Shown: positions 1-11,699 of the stretch, one piece after another | How positions within the stretch are numbered: position 1 is the stretch's first letter | Layout: the number at the start of each line of letters is the position of its first letter | DNA from: Seiridium cupressi | Taxonomy: Eukaryota > Ascomycota > Sordariomycetes > Amphisphaeriales > Sporocadaceae | Assembly: GCA_036674765.1 (NCBI GenBank) | Contig: JARVKI010000012.1 | Span: 601,741 to 665,740 of the forward strand | Length of the DNA: 64,000 bases | Direction of reading: 5' to 3' | The notes under the pieces: generated by a model | The model's input: the letters and a program-made list of their open reading frames with translations, nothing else | What the model was told of the DNA's origin: nothing | The model's database searches: none | Translations under genes and position numbers: made by a program

Positions 1-2775
1 ACCTTGCCACACAATATTCGGTTGGTTTGATAGATGGATGCGGCCTCTTCTTACTCGGAAGACTTGAATTAGCAGGACACTAGAGGACAGCTGAAGTCAG
101 CCACGGCGTTAACCGATGGGCGAAACAAACCCCATTACGTCCTGTATCCGTATGCGAGCTGACGCGTACGCCATCAAAATGAACACCGGGCTTGCCACAA
201 CCGACAACTGCATATTCGGTGGTGTTTTAAAATTGTTGTGAAGACCAGATTGAGGGGGAGGTTTTCACGGGTGTGTGTGCAACATAAAGTAAAATACAGA
301 ACAGAAGGTTGGCTTACCGAAGCAACACAGTAGTTATGTGTAAATTCATATGCCTGCTTCCAACAGAACCAGTGGTATGATCGAACAGTGCCTCTCGAGG
401 AGGTGTCCAGACTCTTTTTTCAGTGCAGGATGAGGCTGATTGAGTCATCCTTCTAGCTCCGCTTGATGCTTTATATATACATGACTGTCAATATCGTAAG
501 CAGCCCTGCTCACCAGGTCCAAGGTAGCATTATGTACTGGGAGGCACGGGATATGTCCCGCCCACCTTGGCCGGAACCAATTTGGATATTCGGTCGGATG
601 ATAACAATACTATGACATTATTGCCGGGGGTTCTGTAACGTCTTCACACCCACAAAACCTCGTGTAATGGGTCGGGCGATATCCCGCGCGGGGGGAGGGG
701 GGAAGGGTTTTAGAAAAACAGAGTCAATGAGGCTCTGCGGGCTTTCGGAATAGCTCTGATAAAAGTTTTCTTATTGTATACATGCGGAGTACTATACAAC
801 GTTGTCGCCAGTAGGGAGGGATATCGCAGGTGTAGAGTAGAACGAGCGTCAAAGCGAAAACACAAGTGTCAAACTGGGAGGATTCATGGATAGGCATCCT
901 TCTGGAAACGCGAAAGAGGAGGCGAGCTCATCCTGCTTCAGCCCACAAACGCTGATCAGCCAACCAATTGAGGACATTATGCAGGAAGCGTCACCAGACT
1001 AGTGCATGTCGTGGCAGGAGGGTTTGGGCAGCAAGAGGTTATTACAACCCACTTTCCTTGCAGGTGACTCAATTTTTTTTTTTTTTTTTTTTTTTTGTTT
1101 ATCCAACTACCTTCGCCAGGTTTCGTACGTCGATGGAGGAGGGCACTCGCTCTTAGAGTGCCGAACAACCATTGACGCCCAAGCAGGACAATGACATGTC
1201 ACAAGTAAATAGGATATGTTCCTCCCCGTAGAAACGCAGGGCATGTACTGCCTCTATGAATGGTACTGCTATTGAATACCACCATCATTTCATTCTGTCA
1301 CTTATACCCTGCTTGGGTCTTGGGGCTGACGCGCGCATCTTGTCGAACCATTAGAATTACACCAAAACAACACTGGGAGCCTAAATCGTCTGAAGTTCAG
1401 CCTTGGCTAGACGTCCTCACCGATCGACCAGGAGAAGGCTGCTGTAAGAGTGAATGTAGGCTTTCTAGAGTGAGAACTAAGAGCAACCATGTGGATGGTC
1501 GCTCCGGTAGCTATCAGAAGCAGTTGTTGAGGTACCATAGATGCGTAGGACGTCGAGATTCTTGGGATCATGTATAAGAAGCCTTACATCTATCTTAATG
1601 GCTGAGTCCAGAGGAATCGCAACGAGAGCGTGGCGGCGCCTCTTTCTTGCTATTGCGTTGGTCTAGAGCCTAACAGCCTGCTTAGGAGCACTTTCGCCCC
1701 TGGAGTCTGGAGTCTGGAGTCTGGATGTCATTAGTGGCAGAAGGATGCGAGAATCTAAGGAGCAAAAGCTTAAACCAAACCACGTTCCATCGAACACTTC
1801 GCCCAAGTAATCCTGTTTTTTTTTGGGGTGGTCTGATAAATATTACGCCTCGAAAGTACTCGAAAACAACTTTTGAGATCAGACTTATCTGATTTGTACT
1901 ATCGTACCACCTAGCTTGCGCCCAAACCTCACGAAAATTTATAAGCCATGGCTTAAAGGAACGATTACAAGCCAAATTTAGTCATCAAAGCCCTTGAAAA
2001 TACCCACGTTGCGCCGTCGACCGCGAGCAAATTCCAATTTCCGAGTAGAGGAACATTATAGATGGAGTCCTATAAGGGCTTAAGCGACCGAACCTCTATA
2101 AACGGCCAGCTAAAGCTGTAAATGGGGGAAAAGCTTTTAGTATGTGTGTGCCGGTAGATCTTGAAACGACGAAAGATTGCGGCTCTAACAGGACTTATTA
2201 CCGTCATTTTATTGCTCCAGGCACATCCTAAAAAAGAAAGGTTTGAATCGAGTCGTTGAGGTGCAACAGGAAAGCCGCGAGAAGCTGGCCAAGGCTTAGG
2301 GTATGTGGAAATGAGCAAGCTGCCTAGGTTTGTAAATACTAACAGTATAACCACGATATACATGGGAATAGTAACACATGTCACTTTTATATATCTATTA
2401 CTTCGGTTTGGGATTTGTAAGTAGAGAAACGAAGTGACGGCATTGATCAACAACCATTTATTGGCGGTAGAAATTACAGCTACAGTAGATTTGCTATTTT
2501 CGCAAGATACTTTATTGATGCGAGAATCTGCGCATTCGAAAATGGGTTGCAATGGCCATGACTTGCTAAGATTTCCCCGTCTACATCGCAACGTGACGTG
2601 ATATGGTCGGCTATCATCCTCCATTGATCTGCTGGCATTCCTATATCCCCTGTTGTGTTTATCTGTGGGTACTAGTCCAGGACTTTGGAGGCTTCTGAGC
2701 ATCCTTCTCAACCTCAAGTCAGGTTGGATCATCTAGTTAATACCTAATTCGTCAATCCAGTACTCTTGTATAGTC
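1..2775. other. gene-free left flank
   Basis: I see no convincing gene here. There is a 24-nt T run at 1073-1096 and a 7-bp tandem repeat (unit TGGAGTC, about 3.4 copies) at about 1701-1725. The longest open frame is 220 codons on the minus strand (2070-2732). It has no recognisable motif and a composition unlike the neighbouring genes, so I do not call it. The right end probably contains the LSM7 3' UTR. Confidence 0.6.
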
Positions 2776-3302
2776 TCAATCCTCAGCTGCCTCGGCGAAT
2801 GGATTCTGAATCTCCTCGCTACCGTCTACAGGGCTGATCACGACGAGCAGTGTGCCTCGTGCGACAACCAGTCCGAGTGACCTTGTGCTCTCGTTGCCCT
2901 CGTCGTCTGTATATCACATTCGCGTTAGCCACCTTTACTTATCATCATAGTAGCTTCGATACCCGTCGAGCGCCGGCAAAACAACAGGCTCAACAAGGAC
3001 GTACCTCTGACCACCTCCTGCACCTCATCCAGCACAAGGTTCATCAAGGCATCGTAACCCTTTAGCGTGCCGGTGCACTCGCGGCCGCCGTTAAACTTGA
3101 CTGTGATCCGCTTGTCCATGTACTTGCCCAGGTCGAGGATGTTCTCCTTCTTGGGACGCTCGCCGCGCTCGCCCTGGTTGTGGCCGTCTCGGTCTCCCGC
3201 GTGGTGTCCTCCTCCGCGTCCACCGCCACGCCCGCCGCCGCCGCGACCTCCCCGGTAACCTCCTCCCCCGCGGCCGCCGCGCTGGTGGGGTCTGTCAGCC
3301 AT
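2776..3302 (-). CDS. lsm7: U6 snRNA-associated Sm-like protein LSm7
   Basis: LSm7 is a subunit of the heptameric LSm rings: LSm2-8 binds the U6 snRNA 3' end in the nucleus and LSm1-7 promotes decapping in the cytoplasm. The model has two exons, 3005-3302 and 2776-2906, joined across a GTACGT...CAG intron of 98 bp, giving 142 aa. The Sm1 motif is at about residues 52-90 (ILDLGKYMDKRITVKFNGGR, then GTLKGYDALMNLVLDE). The Sm2 motif lies in exon 2 (LGLVVARGTLLVVISP), followed by the usual NPF-type acidic tail. The first 45 or so residues are an RGG/RG-rich extension not found in human LSm7, though similar extensions are, I believe, common in filamentous fungi. The start at 3302 is the only ATG that keeps this extension open. 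The phase across the intron (AGAG|ACGAC) restores a clean family match. Confidence 0.95.
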
Positions 3303-5797
3303 GGTGGTGTGGTTGATGGGTGTCGGTGGTGTGGTGCTCGTGCGGGAAGCAGTGACGTGTGTCGAGGGCAGGCGGAATGGATGCGCGTGCAGGTCTCGGA
3401 TCGGAGCGGTGCGGGCCGAGTCAGGGTGGCCAGGTGAGATCTAGGTGAAGTAAGGTGCCTGTGTGCAAGCTGTACCTATGAATGGATAATGGATGGATGA
3501 CGGGCGCGATGGGGGTTGCAGCTAGGTAGAGCTTGACGAGCTGTCCCAAGGACGGTTAGGGTTTCCTGGGGGGCAACAAGGCCAAGGTTGGTGCACCCCC
3601 TGAAGGCGCGTGTAGCTCCCTAGCACGGTTAGGGTCTGCCACGAAATAGCGGGGTTCTAGGCCGTTCTGTAACAACGCCCGTCTTGCAGCTCAGTATAGT
3701 ATTTCAGGCGAGGACTCAGGGATCGGTTTGGGGCATGCCAATGGCACAAGACACAAAAGTCCCGTGCCTCTGATAACGTGGGAGATGTTCGACTGCAGCT
3801 CCTAATCAAGCCGTTTGCTTTTGTACCAAATTTTTTAAAATTTTCTTTTATTTACTTCCCACAGCAAGTGAGGGGCCCGTTGTGGAGATCGGCATAAGGC
3901 TACCCAAAAGCTGCTCGTGGCTGCATACTGCCGATGTTCTAGAACGCTTCGTCTGGCATGCCACCGCTACCATGGCAAGGGAACAGCACGGCGGAAACCC
4001 GGGAATAGCTCACGGAGCAGAGAGGCGGGACGACGGGGTGGTAGGACGGCGTGGGTGTGCTGGTTGATCTTGCAGTAGCTGCTAGCCATGGGCAAGGGTT
4101 CATGCAGAGTAGCAGAAGTAGGTGAGAAAAAGTAGCGGTCCTGTCTCTATGTAGGTTCATGTACGTTCGCTGATTCGCAGCGCTGGGCTACAGGGAACCT
4201 TGTCAGGCTTGACAAGCATGCAAGCTCTGGTCTCCGGGTCACAAAAAGCACTTTTCTGCTTATACCGATAGTCGAATCAGAGCGCAGTGAGGCTGGCTCT
4301 CGGACTTGCGTCCGCCGGCGCAACATTGAGCTGTTCGTTTTAAAGGGTCCATGCCTTATTAGAGGCTCCATCCAAAGAGTATAATCTCACCTCAAAGCTC
4401 GTGATATATATCTTGAGCAACCACCATCCTAGAGCAAGGCTGAGCGATGTCAATGCCGACCATCTGTTCGCAAGGCGACCATGCTCCTGAGCGTGCGGAC
4501 TCTTGGACTGGCAGATGGGGGAGACGTATTTGCCAAGTTTCGCTTGTCCGCCCTCGGCTGGCTATCGTTTGTTGCCATCTGCTGGGAGAACGTACCCATT
4601 GACGGTACCCGGGTATCGGATCACATCGAACTCTTAGGCGATCACTACCTAACTCCTGTGCAGCCACCATGCTGCCAGTATATGCCGGGGCTATGTGAGC
4701 AATGCCGATCGCAGACCCCGAGTTTTTTCTGCTGCGTGCGATCCTGGGGTCTAGATATGCTAGATATGCGCCCCCCAAAGACCAAATGCAGGAGGGTTGA
4801 ACGCCAAGGTGGTCAAGCTGTAGATCTTTGCCCAGTTGACTGGCTGCTCGAGGTGAGGAGCATGGATGGCAACATCCGCGACATCGAATTTCGAGGGCTT
4901 GCGGGATGCCAATGAACTGATTGCGGCGACTGTGATAGGGATTTGTGGCACCGATTGGCATGGGCGATTTCTTCACGTCCGTACCAGCCTAGCATGGCAT
5001 TTTCTCGCCCATCCCACGACCGGTCAGGCACAGCAAATGCTCTGGTTTCGAGAGTCCTCTTGGCAGCAGCTCGGACGCTGAATCCACTTACACGATCAGA
5101 ATTCCGCCTTGGCTCGTGCTCCTTCCTCTGGGTCGACTAACTACAGTACCAACCCGCAATTGCGGCTTCCGTCTCCTCTGATCTTGGCTTCGACTAATTG
5201 ATCCATTCATCTCATTATTTTATTGCCAGACCCCCGCCACTTTGGCTGCCAGGGTTTCTCCCATACACGGATTTGCCTTTTCTTTTTCTTATACTCGGTG
5301 TCTGCACCGCACACCTTATTGCAGGGTGCTTGTCTCTCGTTACTTTTCTGTTCCTGCTCTGCTCTGTTTTACTTGCCGCCCCTCTGCTATCGATCGCTGG
5401 TGCCAGTGATGCGCTGCACTGGCATCGCGCCCAGTCTCATACAGTGCCTTGGTAGCTTGGTGCCAAAGCTGCCGTCACTTTAGTCGGTCCAGTCCTCCAA
5501 CTCTCGGCACGCCGCGCATTCAACGCACAGTTCTACTTCCGGCAATATTTGCTGCTAGACCTGTACTCATATTCCCGGCTGCTGCGCCCGCACGCAGTGT
5601 CGCATCTGACCCGTAACCTGCCCTCCGCCTGACACTCTTCCGTATGTCAACCCGTCCGAGCGCTTCGGCATTCGACTGGGCCGGATCATTGGGACACATC
5701 GGCGCCGTTTCCGCCGGAGGATCGGCGACTCAGCCATCGTGGAGGCGCACCACCACAACAAACTGCTGCTGTCCAGGGCACTGCGAGATATCAAAGG
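3303..5797. other. 2.5-kb intergenic region, divergent promoters
   Basis: This lies between the divergent LSM7 and Zn2Cys6 genes. There are open frames on both strands at 4392-4976, but none has family motifs or believable splice structure. The T/C-rich stretches at 5220-5560 look like promoter or 5' UTR sequence of the gene starting at 5798. Confidence 0.5.
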
Positions 5798-7692
5798 ATG
5801 GCGCATGTCTCGGATTCCGAGCATCACAAGCGGAAACGACACGATGACGACAATGGGGCCAAGCCTCACTCCGATCGCATCCCGCAGCCCCCGCCACCTC
5901 AGTCAGGTACGTCGCCCTGTGTAGCAGGCATTTCCCACCAGAACTCCGGGAGGCAAAGCTATTGGCTGGAATTGTGTATCTATATGTCCCAACGTCTCAT
6001 TCCATCTCATGTTCCTGTCCTGTCCGTGACTGGAAATCTGTGCATCAGCGTAGCATGTCATCTCCGTGCTCGACATCATCCATCTTCGCTCGCGTTGCTG
6101 CTCCATGTCTCAGATTACTGACCGCAATTTAAGGCAATCAAACCCCGATCAACTACTTGGCAAGAAACAATGTTGGGAAACTCAAGCTGATCCATGGTGA
6201 CACGGAAACATTTTCCGACGTGCTCACGCTTATCAACGAATATGAAGGTACTACCAATCTAGACCAGCTTCGTATGCATGCCAGCTAACCGGTCTCAGGG
6301 GTCCTGAGTCGGCATGAAAGTTTTGCTTCAAATCTGGGCGCAAAACTCATGGGGCCACGTCTACTGAAGGCGATGGAGGTGATTTTCGAGGGGCCCATCA
6401 TGACTAGCCCTGCTCAAAATGCCATGAGTTCGGACCCGATAACCTGGCTTGACGTAGTCGAGTTTGCTAAGGCGAGGCCGGGCGATTTCAACCTAGCGAC
6501 CACGTCCAACGGCACCCGTTGCTGTCAATTCTTTTTGAAAGGTGTGCAAGCTGAAATCTCAGAAGACGATTGGAGGGTCATCGTCTCGGGCACACTTGAC
6601 AGAAACCGCTTGATTCCACCACAGCCACTCGAGGAGGATGAAACGGCCGAGCTTGCCACTCTCGAGATACTGGAACAGCGCCTGAAGGTCCTAATCAAGA
6701 AAGCAGATGAGGTGGCGGGTAAGGCACGTCAACTCAACTATCACCTGAGCGGTCGTAAAGCAGCTATCAGCAGTCGCCGGCCGCCCCAGCACGGTGCATC
6801 ATCAGGATCTGGCTTCCAGGCAGTAAACCAACCTGGCTTGCCCGCTAGCTCAAACCATCACGGTTATGACTTGCACGCGGATCTTCTTCAACAATTTCTC
6901 GCTCACAACCCGGCCAACCGCCTCCCGTCCATCAGTTCTGTGCCCCCAACTCCGGGGACTTTGGCTACAGCGATATCGACACCGCGGACATCCATTCAAC
7001 AGCAAGTGCTGACATCAATTAGCAATCGCCCATCTCCTGGGATCTATCCTTTAGAGTCTGGGTTGCGGGACCCAGATGACGAGCACCGTGCTCTTGTGAC
7101 GGCGAAGGTCGAGAAGTTATCTCGAGGAGACGAGATACTGCCTCCGTGCGACAGGTGTAGAAGACTAAAGACGGCGTGTATCAAACACTTGACAGCATGC
7201 CAGGGGTGCACTAAGAAGCATGCTAGATGTGTATGGAAGGGGCTCACCAAGGAAGAGGTCGCATGGCTGAAGCAGGAGGCCGGGGATAGCGATGACGGCG
7301 GAGACGAGAGCCGGGAACGCGGTCCCAGTAGCCACTCAGCGCCCAGCTCGTCGCAGGACCCGAACGAGCCTAGGCGCGACTCAGACCGCAGCGACGATCC
7401 TGGGCCAAGCAGGTCACAGTCACGAATAGCGATTGGTAGGAGCGCCGAAGACATTTGGAGGATGGGCACGAGCTCTATTAGTCGTCGGGCCTCTATGGAC
7501 ATTGACGTCGACCCTCGAGATACGCACAATCTCCGTCCTACCCCCACCAATATGGACCATTCGAGTCAACAAGACCTGCGGTCGCGAGACCCGGTGCTAT
7601 TGAGCCGCATAGCTACGACGGCCTCCGCCGCTAACGCAGACGGCAGCAGTGTCCCTTCAAGAAGCGGTGGAGGAGGACAGGGCGGACTCTAG
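5798..7692 (+). CDS. fungal regulatory-type protein with C-terminal Zn2Cys6 cluster
   Basis: The model has three exons, 5798-5906, 6134-6247 and 6299-7692, giving 538 aa. Introns are 227 and 51 bp (GTACGT...AAG, GTACTA...CAG) and the reading phase is kept across both. Residues about 37-190 form a well-structured, probably helical N-terminal region (for example NYLARNNVGKLKLIHGD) ending in a coiled-coil-like stretch (EILEQRLKVLIKKADEV). A long Ser/Pro-rich linker follows. At about residues 357-384 there is a perfect Zn2Cys6 pattern, C-x2-C-x6-C-x6-C-x2-C-x6-C (CDRCRRLKTAC...CQGCTKKHARC). The tail is acidic and disordered. Gal4-type clusters normally sit near the N-terminus and precede a fungal_trans domain, which I cannot see here. 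DNA binding is a reasonable inference, but the target and pathway are unknown. The 5' exon is short and basic (HKRKRH), so the AAG acceptor deserves transcript support. Confidence 0.85.
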
Positions 7693-8349
7693 TTTGGTCT
7701 GCATGGCTATCAGTCTCTGACATGAGCCGAGGGGTTGCAAGAAGAAAGTGGGAAGGCCCAACGCTTTTGCGAGCTTTCGCGAGTCGCAAGCAACACGTGA
7801 GTGTCTGGAAAAGCTTGGTGGACTTTTGGAACGGTAATGAAGGAGGACAAAACTATGCATTCCTGAAAGACTAGCATTGCTGGACAAACTAGCAACCACT
7901 CCAGATGAGTGAAGACATAGATGAACTTACGACGGAAGGACCGGCAAAGCCAAGATACCAACCTTTTTGACATGAGATGCATTAGATTTTGGTTGATGCA
8001 AGACAAATGCTTTGCTGTGAAGACTGGGAGACAGTAAAACTAGCAACTCAATTTCGCTGATCTATCTGCCCCATACTTGCCGACTCGTGCTACACCCAGA
8101 ATACAATCGGTGGAGATCTCTCAGTGGGGCTTTCCATCGACGTCCGGACTAGAGCCTGGATTCCCCAATACAGCGGGATACATTTTTTTTTGGGGGGCCA
8201 CGACCATGCCTCTCATATCTCCGTCACTCGCGTCTCTCTTGCTTAACTAACATCGGTCAATGCCCTTCATTGTTTGATATGGTTTATACCTTCAATGTCG
8301 TTTTCGCTGCAAACGACCCGAAAGGTTGTTCAAGGTCAAGAGCCTGCTG
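7693..8349. other. convergent 3' intergenic region
   Basis: This lies between the 3' ends of the Zn2Cys6 gene and PAN3. There is a short T/G homopolymer (about 8184-8198) and no coding signal. It should contain both 3' UTRs. Confidence 0.6.
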
Positions 8350-8499
8350 TCATTGGTAGGAATAGTTGTTATCATAAGATGGCATGTAATTGTAGCCTTG
8401 ATTAGCATATAGTTGGTTCTGGTTCTGGTTCCATGGAGGCTGTTGTTGCAGAGGCCGCGCATTCTCCTGGAGCTGCTGCTGCACAGTCTGGGCATTCTG
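8350..8499 (-). other. in-frame 49-codon extension after the PAN3 stop codon
   Basis: Directly after the PAN3 TAG (8500-8502) the same frame continues as CAG AAT GCC and stays open for 49 sense codons to a TGA at 8350-8352. The predicted peptide is rich in Gln, Asn and Tyr (QTVQQQLQEN, then QPPWNQNQNQLY, then GYNYMPSYDNNYSYQ) and looks like a low-complexity protein tail rather than UTR. It could be translated by readthrough, represent a lost C-terminus cut off by a recent TAG, or be joined by splicing out the TAG. See the findings for tests. Confidence 0.5.
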
Positions 8500-11400
8500 C
8501 TAGAATGCGCCGCGCGACGGCGCCACAGGTTTGGCCTGGCCGGCCTTCTGGAGCTCCTGGAAGGCATTGGTGACCTGCTTCTTCAGCTCCTTGTACGTGA
8601 CTACAAAAGCAGTCTGGTGGTCGCGACTGGTCAGATAAACCTTCTCATCAATGCCAGCATCGAGTTTATTGAGGCACGAGAGCATGTGGCCCAGGTTAAG
8701 TACCGGGTTGTTGTTGGCATCGACCTGGTGGAAGACATAGTCCCGGAAAAGCTTGAGCGTGTAGCGCTCGCCGTTCTCAGACCAGTTCGGATCATTGTCA
8801 AACTCGGGTCGCTCATTGATGGTCCCGAGCTTCAGCACGAGACGGGCAACCCTGCCGTTCTCAAGCGATTTGTTCAACTCGGAGGTGAGGTCGTCCGAGG
8901 CACGAAGCGATGCATCGAACGAATCAAATAGGTGGTGCGCAATAGACTGTGAGAGGAAGCCAATCGTCTTCTGGTCGGCAGCCTCAGCGGGCGGGGTTGT
9001 GATAAGCCAGAGAACAAGATCTTTGAGCTCATCGGAATAGTTCGTCTGCTGGAAGGTCTGCCAAGAGATCTGAGCGTTGTGGATGTGACTCTGGTTCAAA
9101 CATAGGCTCAGTACAAGTTTGCCAAGGTCTACCAGATCTTCATGTTGAAGCTCCGCCACAGGTCGAGGTGCGTCAAATTCCAAGACGTCCAAAATCATAC
9201 AAGCACTAAGCCTGATGCGATTCTGCTCCGTGAGGATGATTTTGGTAGGATGGATGCAACGCGCCGCGAGATCCCCATTATGAATGGTCCTGAGTGCGTT
9301 GCATAGTTGGGAGATATAGGTCCAGAGCAGGCTCTCTTGTATGGACGGGCGAAATCTATTGCCGCCAGACAGGTGATGCTCGGCCAAAGTCCTCGAGGAC
9401 GGATGGTAGTAGTGTATGAAGATAAGGGAAGTATCGCCAAAATCTCTGGATGTGAAGGCTTCGAGTGGTGTGACTATGCTACCGTTGTTGATTCGCTTCC
9501 ACTTTTTGAGTGGGGTATTAGTTGATTCTTTGCTACTGACTCGAGTCGCTTGAAGTCTACGCAGACAGTACACGTGGCCGTTCTTTTTCGACGTGGCTTT
9601 GTAGACCCAGCATACAGTGCTACCAAAGAGACTGTATTGGTTGTTCTTGGGGCCTTCGAGCGGTACTAGCGAGTGGTAAGGCTGGACGTCAGGCAATTGT
9701 GAATTATGTAACACTTGCCGAGCGTCTGCAGACTTTCTCTGGAGCTCCTCTCTCAAATCGTTCGACATGAAGAAGTCATGTGGCTGGCGCTGGTATGGCG
9801 TCAAATCAGACCTATGCTGTCCCACGGGCGCATATAAATGATATAGTGGTTGGAGCGGTGCTGTAAACACTCCTTGCGGTTGGTAGTAGGGCGCACCAGC
9901 CCCGGTCATCGAGGTAGGGTCTTCGGCATACGGATTGTATTGCGTGGTAGGCAGCGCTTGGTTGATCCCAGCCATGGCATAAGGATCGAATAGGGCACTG
10001 CTTGAATCACCCGCCATACCGTTGGTGGCGGAAGCGGTGTTCAAGTCATAATTCTGTGCTTGAGGCGTGAATTCACGGACACCGGCGGGATTGAGGAAGG
10101 ATGCCTCGGCATCTTGCGGAATGGCGGGGGTCGTTGCTGGTGAAACAGTTAACATAAGACAACAATGAACGTCGGGTATAGGCATATCCTACAATTTGAA
10201 GCAGCCTTGGGGGTGAAAGGCGCTGCATTGAGGGTTTGCGAAGAGAATGTGGATTTCTTGGCTCCCGATTGCAGTTGAGCGGGGGTGAAAGAGGGAGAAT
10301 CTACATTAAGCTTATTCTTGGCGCTATTAGAAATGTCAGTTAGTAGTTGGCCTCTCTCTGGCTCCATAGAGCGTGATGCTGGTTCTGCAGATTCGGTGCT
10401 TTCGGCTTCTGCCAAGGGTTGTCGCGTGAGACTGACAACCCGAAATGGCATCGCAGGGATCAAAGGTGTAGGCAGCTGGACTGGTAGAGCTTGTGGCTGC
10501 ACAATGGCAGCGGAAGGCGTATGATCCTTGTGAAGTTTTGACCATTTTTCTGCTGACGGAGAGACTGACAGCAGGGCTGTTGAAGAACTTGTGATATCTT
10601 CGTTGAAATTCAGGGATTCTAATGCTGTTTTCCGAGTCTGCTTCCGCTTTGGCAAGGTAGCGAATTTTGCAGCTGTCGAGCGGGATGGAAAACCGACCCT
10701 GTCCTCTATGTTCAAAGCTGGAGAACTGGCGGTATCATCTCTATCGTCCTGAACCCCAACACCTGCCTGGTCCTCCACGACCGGAGTGGAAGGCGGACTG
10801 TGAACCGCCGGAGAATCACGAGATTCTTCAGCGTCCCCAGAGGCAGTATCGTAAGCAGGCCGGCCCTCGTGATGAAAAACATCACTTGAAATACCACCAG
10901 CATCATGAATAGCGGGGTCGAGGGGTATGTCGCTCCAGCTCATGGTATGAAGCAGGCTCAATGTGAGGCTGTCGATTGAATATCTTCTAGCCCCTGCCTG
11001 ACGGCATGTATACAGAAGTACCAAGGCTGTGTAATGTGGTTGCGCAGTGAACATATGATTGCAGGGCCCTCGGTTATGATCCGGCGAAGCTGAGAAATAG
11101 TTGTAGTGTTTTCCAAGATCCATAGATGTGACCAGCCAAGTGTAGTGGTAGGTGTAGCAAAAACTCTCCAGGTTATCCACGGGTTTAGTTTTGCGGATTC
11201 CCACGAGCTAGCCATATAAACCTGCCCGCAATCCATCATGGTCTTTCCACTTCCGTTGCCTATCCAGTCGTAGCATCCCGTCGTCAAGCCAAGCCAAGCC
11301 AAGCCAAGCCGGAGCGGGCCATCGCAGTCACGCGCAGTCACAGTCCATGGAGATACGCTGACATGCAAGGAAACAACACTTACGAGTCTATCGTATTTGA

Positions 11401-11699
11401 CGATCCCTTGTTCTGATCATGGTTGAAGGCGCAGCCTTGGTCTTCATACCGGCAGTGGCCGTATATAAGCACATTCCGACACAGAGTATCCTTAGTATCT
11501 GGAAAGACCATGTGAGCAGGTTTCCTCTAGTGATGGGACAGAACCAGTCGCATTCATCGGCACAGGTCTTCCTGCAGTTCTGCATAGTCGACCAATCCGT
11601 TCTCGGCGCGTAGGCGTGGGTATGCTCACCTCGCGTCTTGGGTCGCGGGGAAGCCATCTGCCTTCCTCCGCTGGCTTGTGTGTATCGGGAAGTCGCCAT
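8500..11699 (-). CDS. pan3: PAN2-PAN3 deadenylase regulatory subunit Pan3
   Basis: Pan3 is the pseudokinase subunit that recruits the Pan2 nuclease to poly(A)-binding protein to shorten mRNA tails in the cytoplasm. Four exons are inferred: 11630-11699, 11384-11498, 10193-10323 and 8500-10136, giving 650 aa. Exon 2 encodes the CCCH zinc finger (CRNVLIYGHCRYEDQGCAFNH). Exon 3 carries the conserved PAM2-like segment (KLNVDSPSFTP). Exon 4 has the pseudokinase domain with degenerate motifs (GSTVCWVYKA, LAARCIHPTKI), the coiled coil and the C-terminal knob (NPVLNLGHMLSCLNKLDAGI). Exon phases agree throughout (CGAG|AT, GACTC|CGCC, AATT|CA). Two things are odd: the 1,060-bp intron 2 holds a long in-frame ORF, and the TAG stop is followed by an open coding-like frame. 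The core identification is secure; the donor of intron 3 (GTAGGA) is the weakest splice site. Confidence 0.93.
10324..10943 (-). CDS. possible alternative first exon of pan3 inside intron 2
   Basis: An ATG at 10943 in a good context (ACCATGA) opens about 207 codons that run without a stop through the intron-2 acceptor into exon 3, in the normal PAN3 frame. The frame itself is open from 11204. The product would start MSWSDIPLDPAIHD, be Ser/Pro/acidic and disordered with a basic patch (PKRKQTRKTALESLNF), and then continue as Pan3 from the PAM2-like motif onward, without the CCCH finger. I recognise no domain in the new part. It could be an alternative-promoter isoform, a spacer ORF kept open by chance, or an unrelated nested gene. 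Retaining the intron from the upstream transcript would instead stop just after exon 2. Confidence 0.35.
11286..11310. repeat. pentanucleotide repeat (AAGCC)5
   Basis: Five perfect AAGCC units lie inside PAN3 intron 2, upstream of the nested ATG. This could mark a promoter element for an internal transcript or be a simple microsatellite. Confidence 0.9.

Noticed and set aside
2070..2732. 220-codon minus-strand ORF with hydrophobic stretch
   Set aside because: No recognisable motif, mixed composition, no splice context, and it sits in otherwise non-coding sequence. An ORF of this length can arise by chance.
4392..4976. 194-codon minus-strand ORF overlapping a 144-codon plus-strand ORF
   Set aside because: Both lack domain signals and look like mutual shadows in GC-rich intergenic DNA.
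8413..8931. 172-codon plus-strand ORF, Leu-rich
   Set aside because: It is the antisense of PAN3 exon 4; the Leu-rich composition comes from Gln/Glu codons on the other strand.
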